This document shows, in pieces, positions 1-7,278 of a stretch of DNA of 64,000 bases. The number at the start of each line of letters is the position of its first letter. The stretch's first letter is position 1. Where the stretch lies: positions 62,001 through 126,000 of the forward strand of contig CAMTVQ010000001.1 in the NCBI GenBank assembly GCA_947085255.1. Direction: 5' to 3'. The DNA comes from CAMTVQ01 sp947085255 (GTDB lineage: Bacteria; Bacteroidota; Bacteroidia; Sphingobacteriales; Sphingobacteriaceae). The notes beneath the pieces are model-generated. The model was not told the origin of the DNA and did not search any database. It worked only from the letters and a program-made list of their open reading frames with translations. Made by a program: the position numbers and the translations under genes.

Positions 1-207
1 AAAATTTTGAAGGGGACAATATTCAATAAATACAAACAATTCGTAGAAAATGCATTTAAGCTATTGCCACGGCAGGCTTTACATGCACAAACACTGGGTT
101 TTATACATCCGAGTACCAAAAAGCACATAAACTTTGAAAGTGCTATCCCTACAGACATGCAACAATGTATCGAAAAGTGGAGAGCGTATAGTAGGTTTGA
201 GTCTTGA
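1..207 (+). CDS. RluA/RluD-family pseudouridine synthase, C-terminal fragment
   Basis: The reading frame is open through the left edge, so only the last 68 or so residues are present. The segment RQALHAQTLGFIHPSTKK followed by FESAIP, a DMQ and a closing EKWR matches the end of RluA/RluD-type 23S rRNA pseudouridine synthases (the usual form is RQ-LHA--LGF-HP, then FE--LP-D). The catalytic HRLD region lies outside the window. The TTG at base 7 is not a start. The stop codon lies inside the first unit of a heptamer array that continues downstream, so the last codons (FES) are read from repeat-like DNA. The family call is fairly secure; the exact paralogue is not. Confidence 0.8.
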   Translation, partial: KILKGTIFNKYKQFVENAFKLLPRQALHAQTLGFIHPSTKKHINFESAIPTDMQQCIEKWRAYSRFES

Positions 208-270
208 GTCGGAAGTCTTGAGTCGGAAGTCTTGAGTCGGAAGTCGGAAGTCGGAAGTCGGAAGTCGGAA
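201..270. repeat. Tandem heptamer array (GTCTTGA/GTCGGAA)
   Basis: Ten perfect 7-base units run without a gap. GTCTTGA and GTCGGAA alternate three times (three copies of the 14-mer GTCTTGAGTCGGAA, 201-242), then four further GTCGGAA units follow (243-270). The array starts inside the last codons of the pseudouridine synthase gene and contains its TGA stop. Degenerate relatives occur after argS near 60852-60886. Confidence 0.95.
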
Positions 271-318
271 GAATTTAGATAAGCAATTTAGCGATTAATA
301 ATACATAAGGCAGTTTCT

Positions 319-355
319 CAATTAACAAATTGACTAATTAACTAATCAACAAATT
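319..355. repeat. Low-complexity AACTAAT/AACAAAT words
   Basis: Repeats of the type ATTAACAAAT, GACTAATTAACTAATCAAC fill the last 40 bases before the aminotransferase start. Similar words lie at 25901-25935 and 53411-53447, also just upstream of start codons. Function unknown. Confidence 0.6.
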
Positions 356-360
356 ATCAC

Positions 361-1170
361 GTGTTTCTCAATCACAACGGTCAAGTTCTTCCTGTAAATA
401 CTCCCATTTTTGGTTCGGATAATCGTGCGTTTAGATATGGCGACGGGTTGTTTGAAACCATTCGGATGGTGAATGGACAGCCGCAGTTTTTGGACTTGCA
501 TTTGGCACGCTTGCAAGAGGGAATGCAAGTATTGCAACTGGATAAAAACGAAAAATGGACTATTGATTTTTGGCAAGAAACAATAGCCGATTTATGCAGA
601 AGGAATAAGCTATTTAAAGATGCACGTATCAAATTAAGTGTTTATAGAAATGCCGCAGGTTGGTACACACCCGAAACCAATACGGCCGCCTTTCTATTAG
701 AAGTGTGGCCATTGGATACAACAGGCTATCAATTAAATAACAAAGGTTTAGTTATTGATATTTTTACCGAAGTACCTAAAAGGGTAGGAGCATTAGCTAC
801 TATTAAAAGTGCCAATAGCTTGCCCTATATATTGGCAGGCATTTATGCCAAAAAAAATGGGTTGGATGATTGTTTATTGATTAATGAACAGCAGCGCTTG
901 GTAGAAGCTGTTGCCTCTAATCTGTTTTTAGTGAAGAATAATACTCTTTATACTCCACCACTTACAGATGGGTGTGTTGCGGGTATTATGCGTCGTATTA
1001 TTTGTTCAAATTATTCAGTAGTGGAACAATCTATTCCGATGGCTGCGTTGCTCGAAGCAGATGAAATACTACTTACAAATGCTATACAGGGTGTACAATG
1101 GGTAGTAGGGTATAAGAATAAACGGTATTTTAATAAAGTATCGAAAGAGCTAGTTTCTCTAATAAGGTAA
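361..1170 (+). CDS. Aminotransferase class IV (BCAT / aminodeoxychorismate lyase fold)
   Basis: A PLP-dependent class IV enzyme of 269 residues starting with GTG. The N-terminal RYGDGLFETIR (about 25-35), the likely PLP lysine K149 in ATIKSANSLP, and the motif LVEAVASNLFLV near 185-196 are the family signatures. The family covers branched-chain aminotransferases, D-amino acid aminotransferase and 4-amino-4-deoxychorismate lyase (PabC, folate pathway). The length and the FETIR opening favour the PabC-like or D-amino acid group over IlvE, but no pab partner is nearby, so the substrate is not assigned. No ATG exists at the N-terminus; GTG is the only start consistent with the conserved beginning, and no Shine-Dalgarno is visible. 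Confidence 0.8.
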   Translation: MFLNHNGQVLPVNTPIFGSDNRAFRYGDGLFETIRMVNGQPQFLDLHLARLQEGMQVLQLDKNEKWTIDFWQETIADLCRRNKLFKDARIKLSVYRNAAGWYTPETNTAAFLLEVWPLDTTGYQLNNKGLVIDIFTEVPKRVGALATIKSANSLPYILAGIYAKKNGLDDCLLINEQQRLVEAVASNLFLVKNNTLYTPPLTDGCVAGIMRRIICSNYSVVEQSIPMAALLEADEILLTNAIQGVQWVVGYKNKRYFNKVSKELVSLIR

Positions 1171-1267
1171 AATTGATAAGTGGAGAGTAAAAGGGCGAGG
1201 AAAGTTTGTGAAGCACAGTTATAATGCCTTTTTCCTTTTTACTTTCTCCTTTTCCCTTCTTTTTTCC

Positions 1268-1275
1268 TAGCTTTG
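1268..1275 (+). promoter_or_regulatory. Bacteroidota -7 box TAGCTTTG before guaB
   Basis: TAGCTTTG fits the Bacteroidota -7 consensus TAnnTTTG and lies 31 bases upstream of the guaB ATG, after a pyrimidine-rich tract. No clear -33 TTG is seen at the usual spacing. Confidence 0.5.
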
Positions 1276-1306
1276 CCCCGCAAGTAGTTAAACACAATTA
1301 TTTGCT

Positions 1307-2776
1307 ATGCTCTCTGATAATTCCAAATTTGTTGCCGAAGGTCTTACTTACGACGACGTCCTATTAGTTCCCGCTTATTCTGAAGTACTTCCACGTGATG
1401 TAAGCACCCAAACGTGGCTTACTCGTAAAATTCGTTTAAACGTTCCTATTGTTTCTGCCGCTATGGATACCGTTACCGAATCTGCATTGGCAATTGCTAT
1501 TGCGCAGGCTGGTGGTATTGGTATGCTGCACAAAAACATGTCAATCGAGCGCCAAGCAGATGAGGTACGTAAAGTAAAACGTTCAGAAAGTGGCATGATT
1601 CAAGATCCAGTTACCTTGCAAGAGAGTGCCATTTTGAGCGAAGCACTACAGTTGATGAAAGAGTACCGCATTGGAGGTATTCCTATCGTTGATAAGGATA
1701 AAAAGCTCGTGGGTATTATTACCAACCGCGATATACGTTTTCAAAAAGATACTACCAAGCTGGTACGAGATGTAATGACTAAAGATAATTTGGTAACTAC
1801 AGTAGCTGGCACCGACTTAACACAAGCAGAAGAAATTTTGCAAAATCATAAAATCGAAAAATTACCAGTAGTAGATAAAAATGGCAAGTTAGCTGGACTC
1901 ATCACCTTCAAGGATATTCAAAAAGTAAAGGCTTTTCCTAAAGCATGTAAAGACGAATTAGGCCGTTTGCGTGTAGGTGCAGCTGTTGGTGTTACGCATG
2001 ATACTATAGATAGGGTAACAGCTTTAGTAAATGCTGGAGTAGATGTAATTACTATTGATACTGCTCACGGACACTCTAAAGGAGTAATTGATATGCTTAA
2101 AGCGGTAAAGCAACGTTTTCCGGAATTGCAAGTAATTGTAGGGAATATTGCTACCGGCGAGGCAGCCAAAGATTTGGTAGCTGCTGGCGCCGATGCCATT
2201 AAAGTAGGTATCGGTCCAGGTTCTATCTGTACTACCCGCATTATTGCTGGGGTTGGTGTACCGCAATTGTACGCAGTATATATCTGTGCCGAAGCTATCA
2301 AAGGTTCGGGTGTTCCTATTATTGCCGATGGTGGTATTAAACATACGGGTGATATTCCTAAAGCAATAGCCGCAGGAGCAAGCTCTATTATGGCGGGTTC
2401 TTTGTTTGCGGGGGTAGAAGAGTCGCCAGGAGAAACCATTATTTACGAAGGAAGAAAATTCAAGTCATATCGTGGTATGGGTTCTATTGAGGCTATGGAA
2501 CAGGGTTCTAAAGATCGTTATTTCCAAGATGTAGAAGATGATATTAAGAAATTAGTTCCCGAAGGTATTGTAGGAAGAGTGCCCTTTAAAGGTACATTGA
2601 TGGAAGTAATGCACCAATATATTGGCGGGCTGCGTGCAGGTATGGGCTATTGTGGTGCAGCTACAATTGAGGATTTGCAGAAAGCTAAGTTTGTAAAAAT
2701 TACCGCTGCTGGTATCCGCGAAAGCCACCCACACGATATTACAATTACCAAAGAAGCACCGAATTACACAAGATAA
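1307..2776 (+). CDS. guaB: IMP dehydrogenase
   Basis: Oxidises IMP to XMP with NAD+, the committed step of GTP synthesis, in the cytosol. At 489 residues it has the normal bacterial length. The TIM barrel opens with LTYDDVLLVPA (13-23) and is interrupted by a two-CBS Bateman module (about 95-210). The active-site loop GIGPGSICTTR places the catalytic cysteine at C308, and the mobile flap carries YRGMGSIEAM and a downstream RYF. All key residues are intact. It sits upstream of an acyl-CoA carboxylase subunit 40 bases away, but the spacer contains low-complexity words rather than an obvious operon junction. purE and purK, in the same broad pathway, lie 25 kb away. Confidence 0.97.
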   Translation: MLSDNSKFVAEGLTYDDVLLVPAYSEVLPRDVSTQTWLTRKIRLNVPIVSAAMDTVTESALAIAIAQAGGIGMLHKNMSIERQADEVRKVKRSESGMIQDPVTLQESAILSEALQLMKEYRIGGIPIVDKDKKLVGIITNRDIRFQKDTTKLVRDVMTKDNLVTTVAGTDLTQAEEILQNHKIEKLPVVDKNGKLAGLITFKDIQKVKAFPKACKDELGRLRVGAAVGVTHDTIDRVTALVNAGVDVITIDTAHGHSKGVIDMLKAVKQRFPELQVIVGNIATGEAAKDLVAAGADAIKVGIGPGSICTTRIIAGVGVPQLYAVYICAEAIKGSGVPIIADGGIKHTGDIPKAIAAGASSIMAGSLFAGVEESPGETIIYEGRKFKSYRGMGSIEAMEQGSKDRYFQDVEDDIKKLVPEGIVGRVPFKGTLMEVMHQYIGGLRAGMGYCGAATIEDLQKAKFVKITAAGIRESHPHDITITKEAPNYTR

Positions 2777-2777
2777 A

Positions 2778-2812
2778 GATAACAGATGTCTGATAACTGA
2801 CAACTGATAACC
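2778..2812. repeat. Low-complexity CTGATAAC words
   Basis: The guaB-carboxylase spacer is built from AACAGATG, TCTGATAACTGACAACTGATAACC. A similar AATAACTGGCAACAG occurs before ddl near 60899. One of several short-word intergenic families in this window. Confidence 0.5.
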
Positions 2813-2816
2813 GAAT

Positions 2817-4445
2817 ATGGATATAGAATTCAATAAAAACGAAGATGTAAACAAGCAGTTAATAGATGATTTGAAAAACCGCTTGAAAAAAATTCATCTG
2901 GGAGGGGGAGAAAAAGCAGCTGCAAAACAAAAGGAAAAAGGCAAATTGTTAGCACGCGAGCGCATTGCTTATTTGTTGGATAAAGACCGTCCGTTTTTAG
3001 AAATAGGAGCATTTGCTGCCGATGGGATGTACCTAGATGAAGGCGGTTGTCCTTCTGCTGGCGTAGTAGCCGGAATAGGTTATGTATCGGGCAGACAATG
3101 TATGGTTGTAGCCAATGATGCTACCGTTAAAGCGGGAGCATGGTTTCCGATGACCGCCAAGAAGAATCTTAGAGCGCAAGAAATTGCTATGGAAAACCGC
3201 TTACCTATTATCTATTTAGTAGATAGTGCGGGGGTGTATTTGCCTATGCAAGACGAAATTTTTCCAGATAAAGAACACTTCGGACGGATGTTTCGCAACA
3301 ATGCTATCATGAGTGCTATGGGCATTCTGCAAATAGCCGCTATAATGGGCAGTTGCGTGGCAGGTGGGGCTTATTTACCCATTATGAGCGACGAAGCCAT
3401 GATTGTTGACGGTACAGGCTCGGTGTTTTTAGCAGGCTCGTATTTGGTAAAATCGGCTATTGGAGAGGATATTGATAATGAAACACTAGGAGGTGCAACT
3501 ACTCAATGCGAAATTTCGGGCGTTACCGATTACAAGCACCCCAATGATAAGGCTTGTTTAGATAGCATCCGTGCTATTATGGATAAAGTGGGTGATTACA
3601 ACAAAGCTGGATTTGATAGAGCGAAGCCTGCCGAACCCAAAAAAGATCCTAAAGAGATTTACGGCATTTTTCCAGATAACAGAGATAAACAATACGATAT
3701 GCACGAAGTTATTTACCGCTTGGTAGATAATTCGGAGTTCGAAGAGTATAAAGCATTGTATGGGCAATCTATTATATGCGGTTTAGGACGTATAGATGGT
3801 TGGGCGGTAGGTATTGTAGCCAATCAACGCAAAGTGGTAAAGAGTAAAAAAGGTGAAATGCAATTTGGTGGAGTTATTTACTCCGACTCGGCTGATAAAG
3901 CAGCTCGATTTATCATGAATTGCAACCAAAAGAAAATACCATTAGTGTTTTTACAAGACGTTACCGGGTTTATGGTAGGCTCACGCTCAGAACATGGCGG
4001 AATTATTAAGGATGGAGCGAAAATGGTGAATGCCGTTTCCAACTCGGTAGTACCTAAATTTACTATTGTAATTGGTAATTCATATGGTGCAGGCAACTAT
4101 GCCATGTGTGGAAAGGCCTACGACCCGCGTTTGATTTACGCATGGCCTTCGGCTAAAATTGCGGTAATGGGTGGATCGCAAGCCGCTAAAACCTTGTTGC
4201 AAATTCAGGTAGCTGCTTTAAAAGCAAAGGGAGAAACCATTACGCCTGAAGACGAAAAAATACATTTAGACAAAATTACAGATAGGTACAACAGTCAAAC
4301 TACGCCGTACTATGCAGCTTCGCGCTTGTGGGTAGATGGGGTAATAGACCCATTAGAGACACGAAAAGTTATTTCTATGGGTATTGAGGCTGCCAACCAT
4401 GCGCCGATAGAAAAAGCCTTTAATGTGGGGATTATTCAAACGTAA
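2817..4445 (+). CDS. Acyl-CoA carboxylase carboxyltransferase (beta) subunit, methylcrotonyl-CoA type
   Basis: Transfers CO2 from carboxybiotin to an acyl-CoA. Both crotonase-like halves are visible: an N-lobe with DSAGVYLPMQDEIFPDKEHF (136-155) and the oxyanion loop GSCVAGGAYLP (178-188), and a C-lobe with VIGNSYGAGNYAMCG and the AWPSAKIAVMGG segment. The DEIFPDKEHFGR sequence and 542-residue length resemble methylcrotonyl-CoA carboxylase beta (leucine breakdown) more than the propionyl-CoA enzyme, but substrate cannot be settled by eye. The biotin carboxylase/BCCP partner is not adjacent. A strong bidirectional terminator follows 25 bases after the stop. Confidence 0.88.
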   Translation: MDIEFNKNEDVNKQLIDDLKNRLKKIHLGGGEKAAAKQKEKGKLLARERIAYLLDKDRPFLEIGAFAADGMYLDEGGCPSAGVVAGIGYVSGRQCMVVANDATVKAGAWFPMTAKKNLRAQEIAMENRLPIIYLVDSAGVYLPMQDEIFPDKEHFGRMFRNNAIMSAMGILQIAAIMGSCVAGGAYLPIMSDEAMIVDGTGSVFLAGSYLVKSAIGEDIDNETLGGATTQCEISGVTDYKHPNDKACLDSIRAIMDKVGDYNKAGFDRAKPAEPKKDPKEIYGIFPDNRDKQYDMHEVIYRLVDNSEFEEYKALYGQSIICGLGRIDGWAVGIVANQRKVVKSKKGEMQFGGVIYSDSADKAARFIMNCNQKKIPLVFLQDVTGFMVGSRSEHGGIIKDGAKMVNAVSNSVVPKFTIVIGNSYGAGNYAMCGKAYDPRLIYAWPSAKIAVMGGSQAAKTLLQIQVAALKAKGETITPEDEKIHLDKITDRYNSQTTPYYAASRLWVDGVIDPLETRKVISMGIEAANHAPIEKAFNVGIIQT

Positions 4446-4470
4446 TAGGTATAAGAATTAGTTGTTATAA

Positions 4471-4507
4471 AAAAAGCTCTCTTGGATTTCCAAGAGAGCT
4501 TTTTTTT
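4471..4507. terminator. Bidirectional intrinsic terminator
   Basis: A perfect 10-bp stem, GCTCTCTTGG (4476-4485) and its complement (4490-4499), with loop ATTT, is flanked by A-run and T-run. It can serve both the carboxyltransferase gene and the convergent DUF4394 gene. Confidence 0.92.
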
Positions 4508-4514
4508 GGAGTTC

Positions 4515-4555
4515 ATTTAATCATCGGATGACTTAAAGTCATCCGATGATTAAAT
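4515..4555. repeat. Near-perfect 41-bp palindrome
   Basis: Two 20-base arms (4515-4534 and 4536-4555) are exact reverse complements around one base. The core is ATCATCGGATGACTT. It lies just beyond the terminator between convergent genes and lacks its own T-tract, so it looks like a REP-type or MITE-type element, not a second terminator. Confidence 0.9.
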
Positions 4556-4570
4556 GATAATAACTAAAGT

Positions 4571-6562
4571 TTATTGTACAACTACTTTAGTTACGTTTTG
4601 GCTTTCGTTGTTTACTGTAAGTGTTACGAAATAAACACCTTTAGCTAAACCTGTAGTGTTTAATTCTACTGATTGGTTACCAGCAGCTAATTTTTGATCT
4701 GCAAGAACAGAAATTAACTTACCTGAATAATCGTACACTATTACTTTTGTGCGAGCTGGAGCATCTAACGTAAAGTTGATAGTGCTTGCACCAGTACTAG
4801 GGTTTGGATATACACTTAATCCAAATGATTTTTCTACTTGGTTATTAATACCAGCAGTAATAAGTGCATTTTCTGCAGCAATATCTCTAATAGAAATACC
4901 AAAACCTATACGACCTACTAATGAAACAGCACCCGTAGCAACGTTTACTGTATAAAAATTATCAGTAGCATTAGTGCCTGCATTAGCAGCTAAATAAGCG
5001 GTGTTAGTTGCAGTAGTTGTAGTATAAGCAATGTCAATATCAGAAGTAGCATCAGTACGGCTTAGCGTAATACCCAATGGTCCAACTGTATTTTGGAAAC
5101 CACCGTTAGGGGTATTCTGCAATGTTAAGATGCTTAATGAATCATCAATATTGAATAACTGGGTTGAGGTTGCTCCCATAAAGCTGTTAGTATATGCACC
5201 GGATCCTACGAATGGGGTTTTGCTAGCATTTACATCACCCGCTTTGTAACTCAAGTTAGTATCCATAGCAGCTACTGCTACAGTAACAGGATTTAAACGG
5301 AAGTTTTTACCATTTGATGCAATAACACGGATACGATCTACCGTTGGATTAAAATCGAAACCAATGTTACCAGCAATACCTGCCAATTTTAATAACGTAT
5401 CTTTTACTAAAGTGGCAGCACCAGTTGTTGTATTTAGGGTGTAAAGAGAAACGGTATCTGTACCTGTTTTTAAGCCTAAAGCATATAATAAACCATTACT
5501 TGGACGGAAATCCATACCAACAACTGTTTGTCCAGCTTTTAAACCTGTAATAGTATTTAATGTACGTATGATAGAAGGATTCTCAGCAGTAAAAGAAATT
5601 AAGTTGTTTGTTGTAGATAAAGCATGTACCAAACGTCCACTTAGGGTAGGTACAGTTCTGTCTATTAATACAGCGATATCTTGTACAGGTATGCCACCAT
5701 TTGCTGGTCCAATTGCACCAACTAAAGTGGTTGCTCCTGTGGTTAAGTTTACCGTGTAAAAATTATCATTTGTAGCAGTTCCTGAGTTAAAGGCAAGGTA
5801 AGCAGTGTTTACATTGTTTACTCTGTCGTAAAAAATATCTAAATCGCTGCTTCTATCTACTGTGTTTAGCGTTAATCCTGTGTTGCCAACAATAGTGTTT
5901 AGCGTACCTGCATTAGGTGGGTTTTGAGTAGAAAATACATTTAATGAATCATCGTAATCATACAATGTTGTGCTGGTAGCACCAATATAGCTATTGGTAT
6001 AAGCACAGCTCCCTATAAATGGATTTTGACCAGCATTTGGATCAGCAGGAGCAGCTGTTTTGTATTGAAGATCTCCATCTGTAGCAACTATTACACCAGT
6101 AACTGGGTGTAAACGGTAGTTTTTGTTGTTTGCGCTTACTACACGAATACGGTCTACTGTTGGATTAAAATCCATACCTATAGGACCAGTTCCTAAAGCT
6201 AAGGTAGTATCTTTAGATCCTACAGCCGTAGCAATACCAGTTGTTGCATCAACAGTATATAAACGTGCTGCATTGCTGGTAGCATTATAACCTAATAGGT
6301 ATAGTTCTCCAGTTGCAGGGCGATAATCCATGCCTACTACAGCCTGTCCGGCACTTACGCCAGTTATGGTTACTTCTAGTCCAATAAAAGTGCTTGGAGT
6401 AGCAGCATTAAAGGTATAAATTTTGCCATTTGATAATGCTTTTACTGTTTGAGCAGAAGCATCAACGGTAATAAATACAAAAACAGCAGCAAGTGCTGTT
6501 TTAAAGAACGTATTCAAAAAGCTTCTTTTCGAATACGTTTTGTTCGGTGTAAAAATGTTCAT
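4571..6562 (-). CDS. Secreted protein with two DUF4394 domains and T9SS type A sorting domain
   Basis: A 663-residue exported protein. An N-terminal hydrophobic segment ending in DASAQ (about 18-38) is the signal peptide. Two tandem copies of the DUF4394 domain follow, each about 260 residues, recognisable by the duplicated phrases VVGMDYRP/VVGMDFRP, DFNPTVDRIRV (present twice) and GATSTTLYDYDDSL/GATSTQLFNIDDSL. The last 80 residues, LSVYPNPSTG to NVTKVVVQ, form a type A T9SS sorting domain, so the protein is expected on the cell surface or released. DUF4394 is a beta-rich, probably propeller-like repeat of unknown function. It ends convergently with the carboxyltransferase gene. Confidence 0.88.
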   Translation of the reverse strand: MNIFTPNKTYSKRSFLNTFFKTALAAVFVFITVDASAQTVKALSNGKIYTFNAATPSTFIGLEVTITGVSAGQAVVGMDYRPATGELYLLGYNATSNAARLYTVDATTGIATAVGSKDTTLALGTGPIGMDFNPTVDRIRVVSANNKNYRLHPVTGVIVATDGDLQYKTAAPADPNAGQNPFIGSCAYTNSYIGATSTTLYDYDDSLNVFSTQNPPNAGTLNTIVGNTGLTLNTVDRSSDLDIFYDRVNNVNTAYLAFNSGTATNDNFYTVNLTTGATTLVGAIGPANGGIPVQDIAVLIDRTVPTLSGRLVHALSTTNNLISFTAENPSIIRTLNTITGLKAGQTVVGMDFRPSNGLLYALGLKTGTDTVSLYTLNTTTGAATLVKDTLLKLAGIAGNIGFDFNPTVDRIRVIASNGKNFRLNPVTVAVAAMDTNLSYKAGDVNASKTPFVGSGAYTNSFMGATSTQLFNIDDSLSILTLQNTPNGGFQNTVGPLGITLSRTDATSDIDIAYTTTTATNTAYLAANAGTNATDNFYTVNVATGAVSLVGRIGFGISIRDIAAENALITAGINNQVEKSFGLSVYPNPSTGASTINFTLDAPARTKVIVYDYSGKLISVLADQKLAAGNQSVELNTTGLAKGVYFVTLTVNNESQNVTKVVVQ

Positions 6563-6666
6563 GTTTGTTTTCTAATTGGTTAATTAATAAAGGTTACGTT
6601 TTTAGTATAGTTTGGGATTTATTTATTTGCTTTGAACAAATATTACAATCAATAGTTTTTTAGGAA

Positions 6667-7176
6667 ATGATTTTCACAAATTTAAATATTACCCACGCTA
6701 CAGCAAGTGATTTACCAGAAATTACTGCAATATATAATACTACAATAGCTTCACGCCTTGTTACTGCAGATTTAGAAGAAGTAACGTGGCAAAGTAAACT
6801 GTCTTGGTTTGAAGCGCATAATACTACTACACGCCCGCTATGGGTAATTACTTACGAAGGTAAAATGGTTGCCTGGCTTAGTTTTCAATCTTTTTATGGT
6901 AGACCAGCTTATAATGGTACGGCCGAAATTAGTGTATATATCCACCCCGATTACCGAGCAAAGGGCTTGGGTAATTACCTGTTAGACTATGCTATTGCTG
7001 AGGCTCCAAAATTAGGCCTAAAAACCTTGTTGGCATTTATTTTCGACCATAATTTGCCCAGCATTCAATTATTTACTAAAAAAGGTTTTACCCAGTGGGC
7101 GCATTTGCCCAACATTGCTTTAATGGATGATACTGAGCGTGGTTTACTTATTTTGGGACTGCGTGTAAGTTCATAA
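6667..7176 (+). CDS. GNAT N-acetyltransferase, phosphinothricin acetyltransferase-like
   Basis: A 169-residue cytosolic acetyltransferase. The N-terminus ATASDLPEITAIYN, the acetyl-CoA P-loop YRAKGLGNYL (96-105), and the C-terminal FIFDHNLPSIQLFTKKGF place it in the GNAT superfamily close to the PAT/Bar/MnaT-type group, which acetylates phosphinothricin, methionine sulfoximine or similar amino compounds. The in vivo substrate is unknown. It stands alone, divergent from the DUF4394 gene, about 100 bases before topA. Confidence 0.82.
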   Translation: MIFTNLNITHATASDLPEITAIYNTTIASRLVTADLEEVTWQSKLSWFEAHNTTTRPLWVITYEGKMVAWLSFQSFYGRPAYNGTAEISVYIHPDYRAKGLGNYLLDYAIAEAPKLGLKTLLAFIFDHNLPSIQLFTKKGFTQWAHLPNIALMDDTERGLLILGLRVSS

Positions 7177-7278
7177 CAGGGGTATTATACACTTAGATTA
7201 TAGTCGTGCTTGTGCGCACAATTTTGAACATCCAATTATTTATCTCTTTCTTTGCGATAAAATAGCACCTTTTATTCT

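Noticed and set aside
201..270. CRISPR or phage attachment site
   Set aside because: Units are 7 bases without spacers and no cas or integrase gene is near; it is a simple tandem repeat.
1181..1265. Hairpin between the aminotransferase gene and guaB
   Set aside because: AGTAAAAGG-like and CCTTTTTACT-like words are only partly complementary and far apart; more likely low-complexity DNA.
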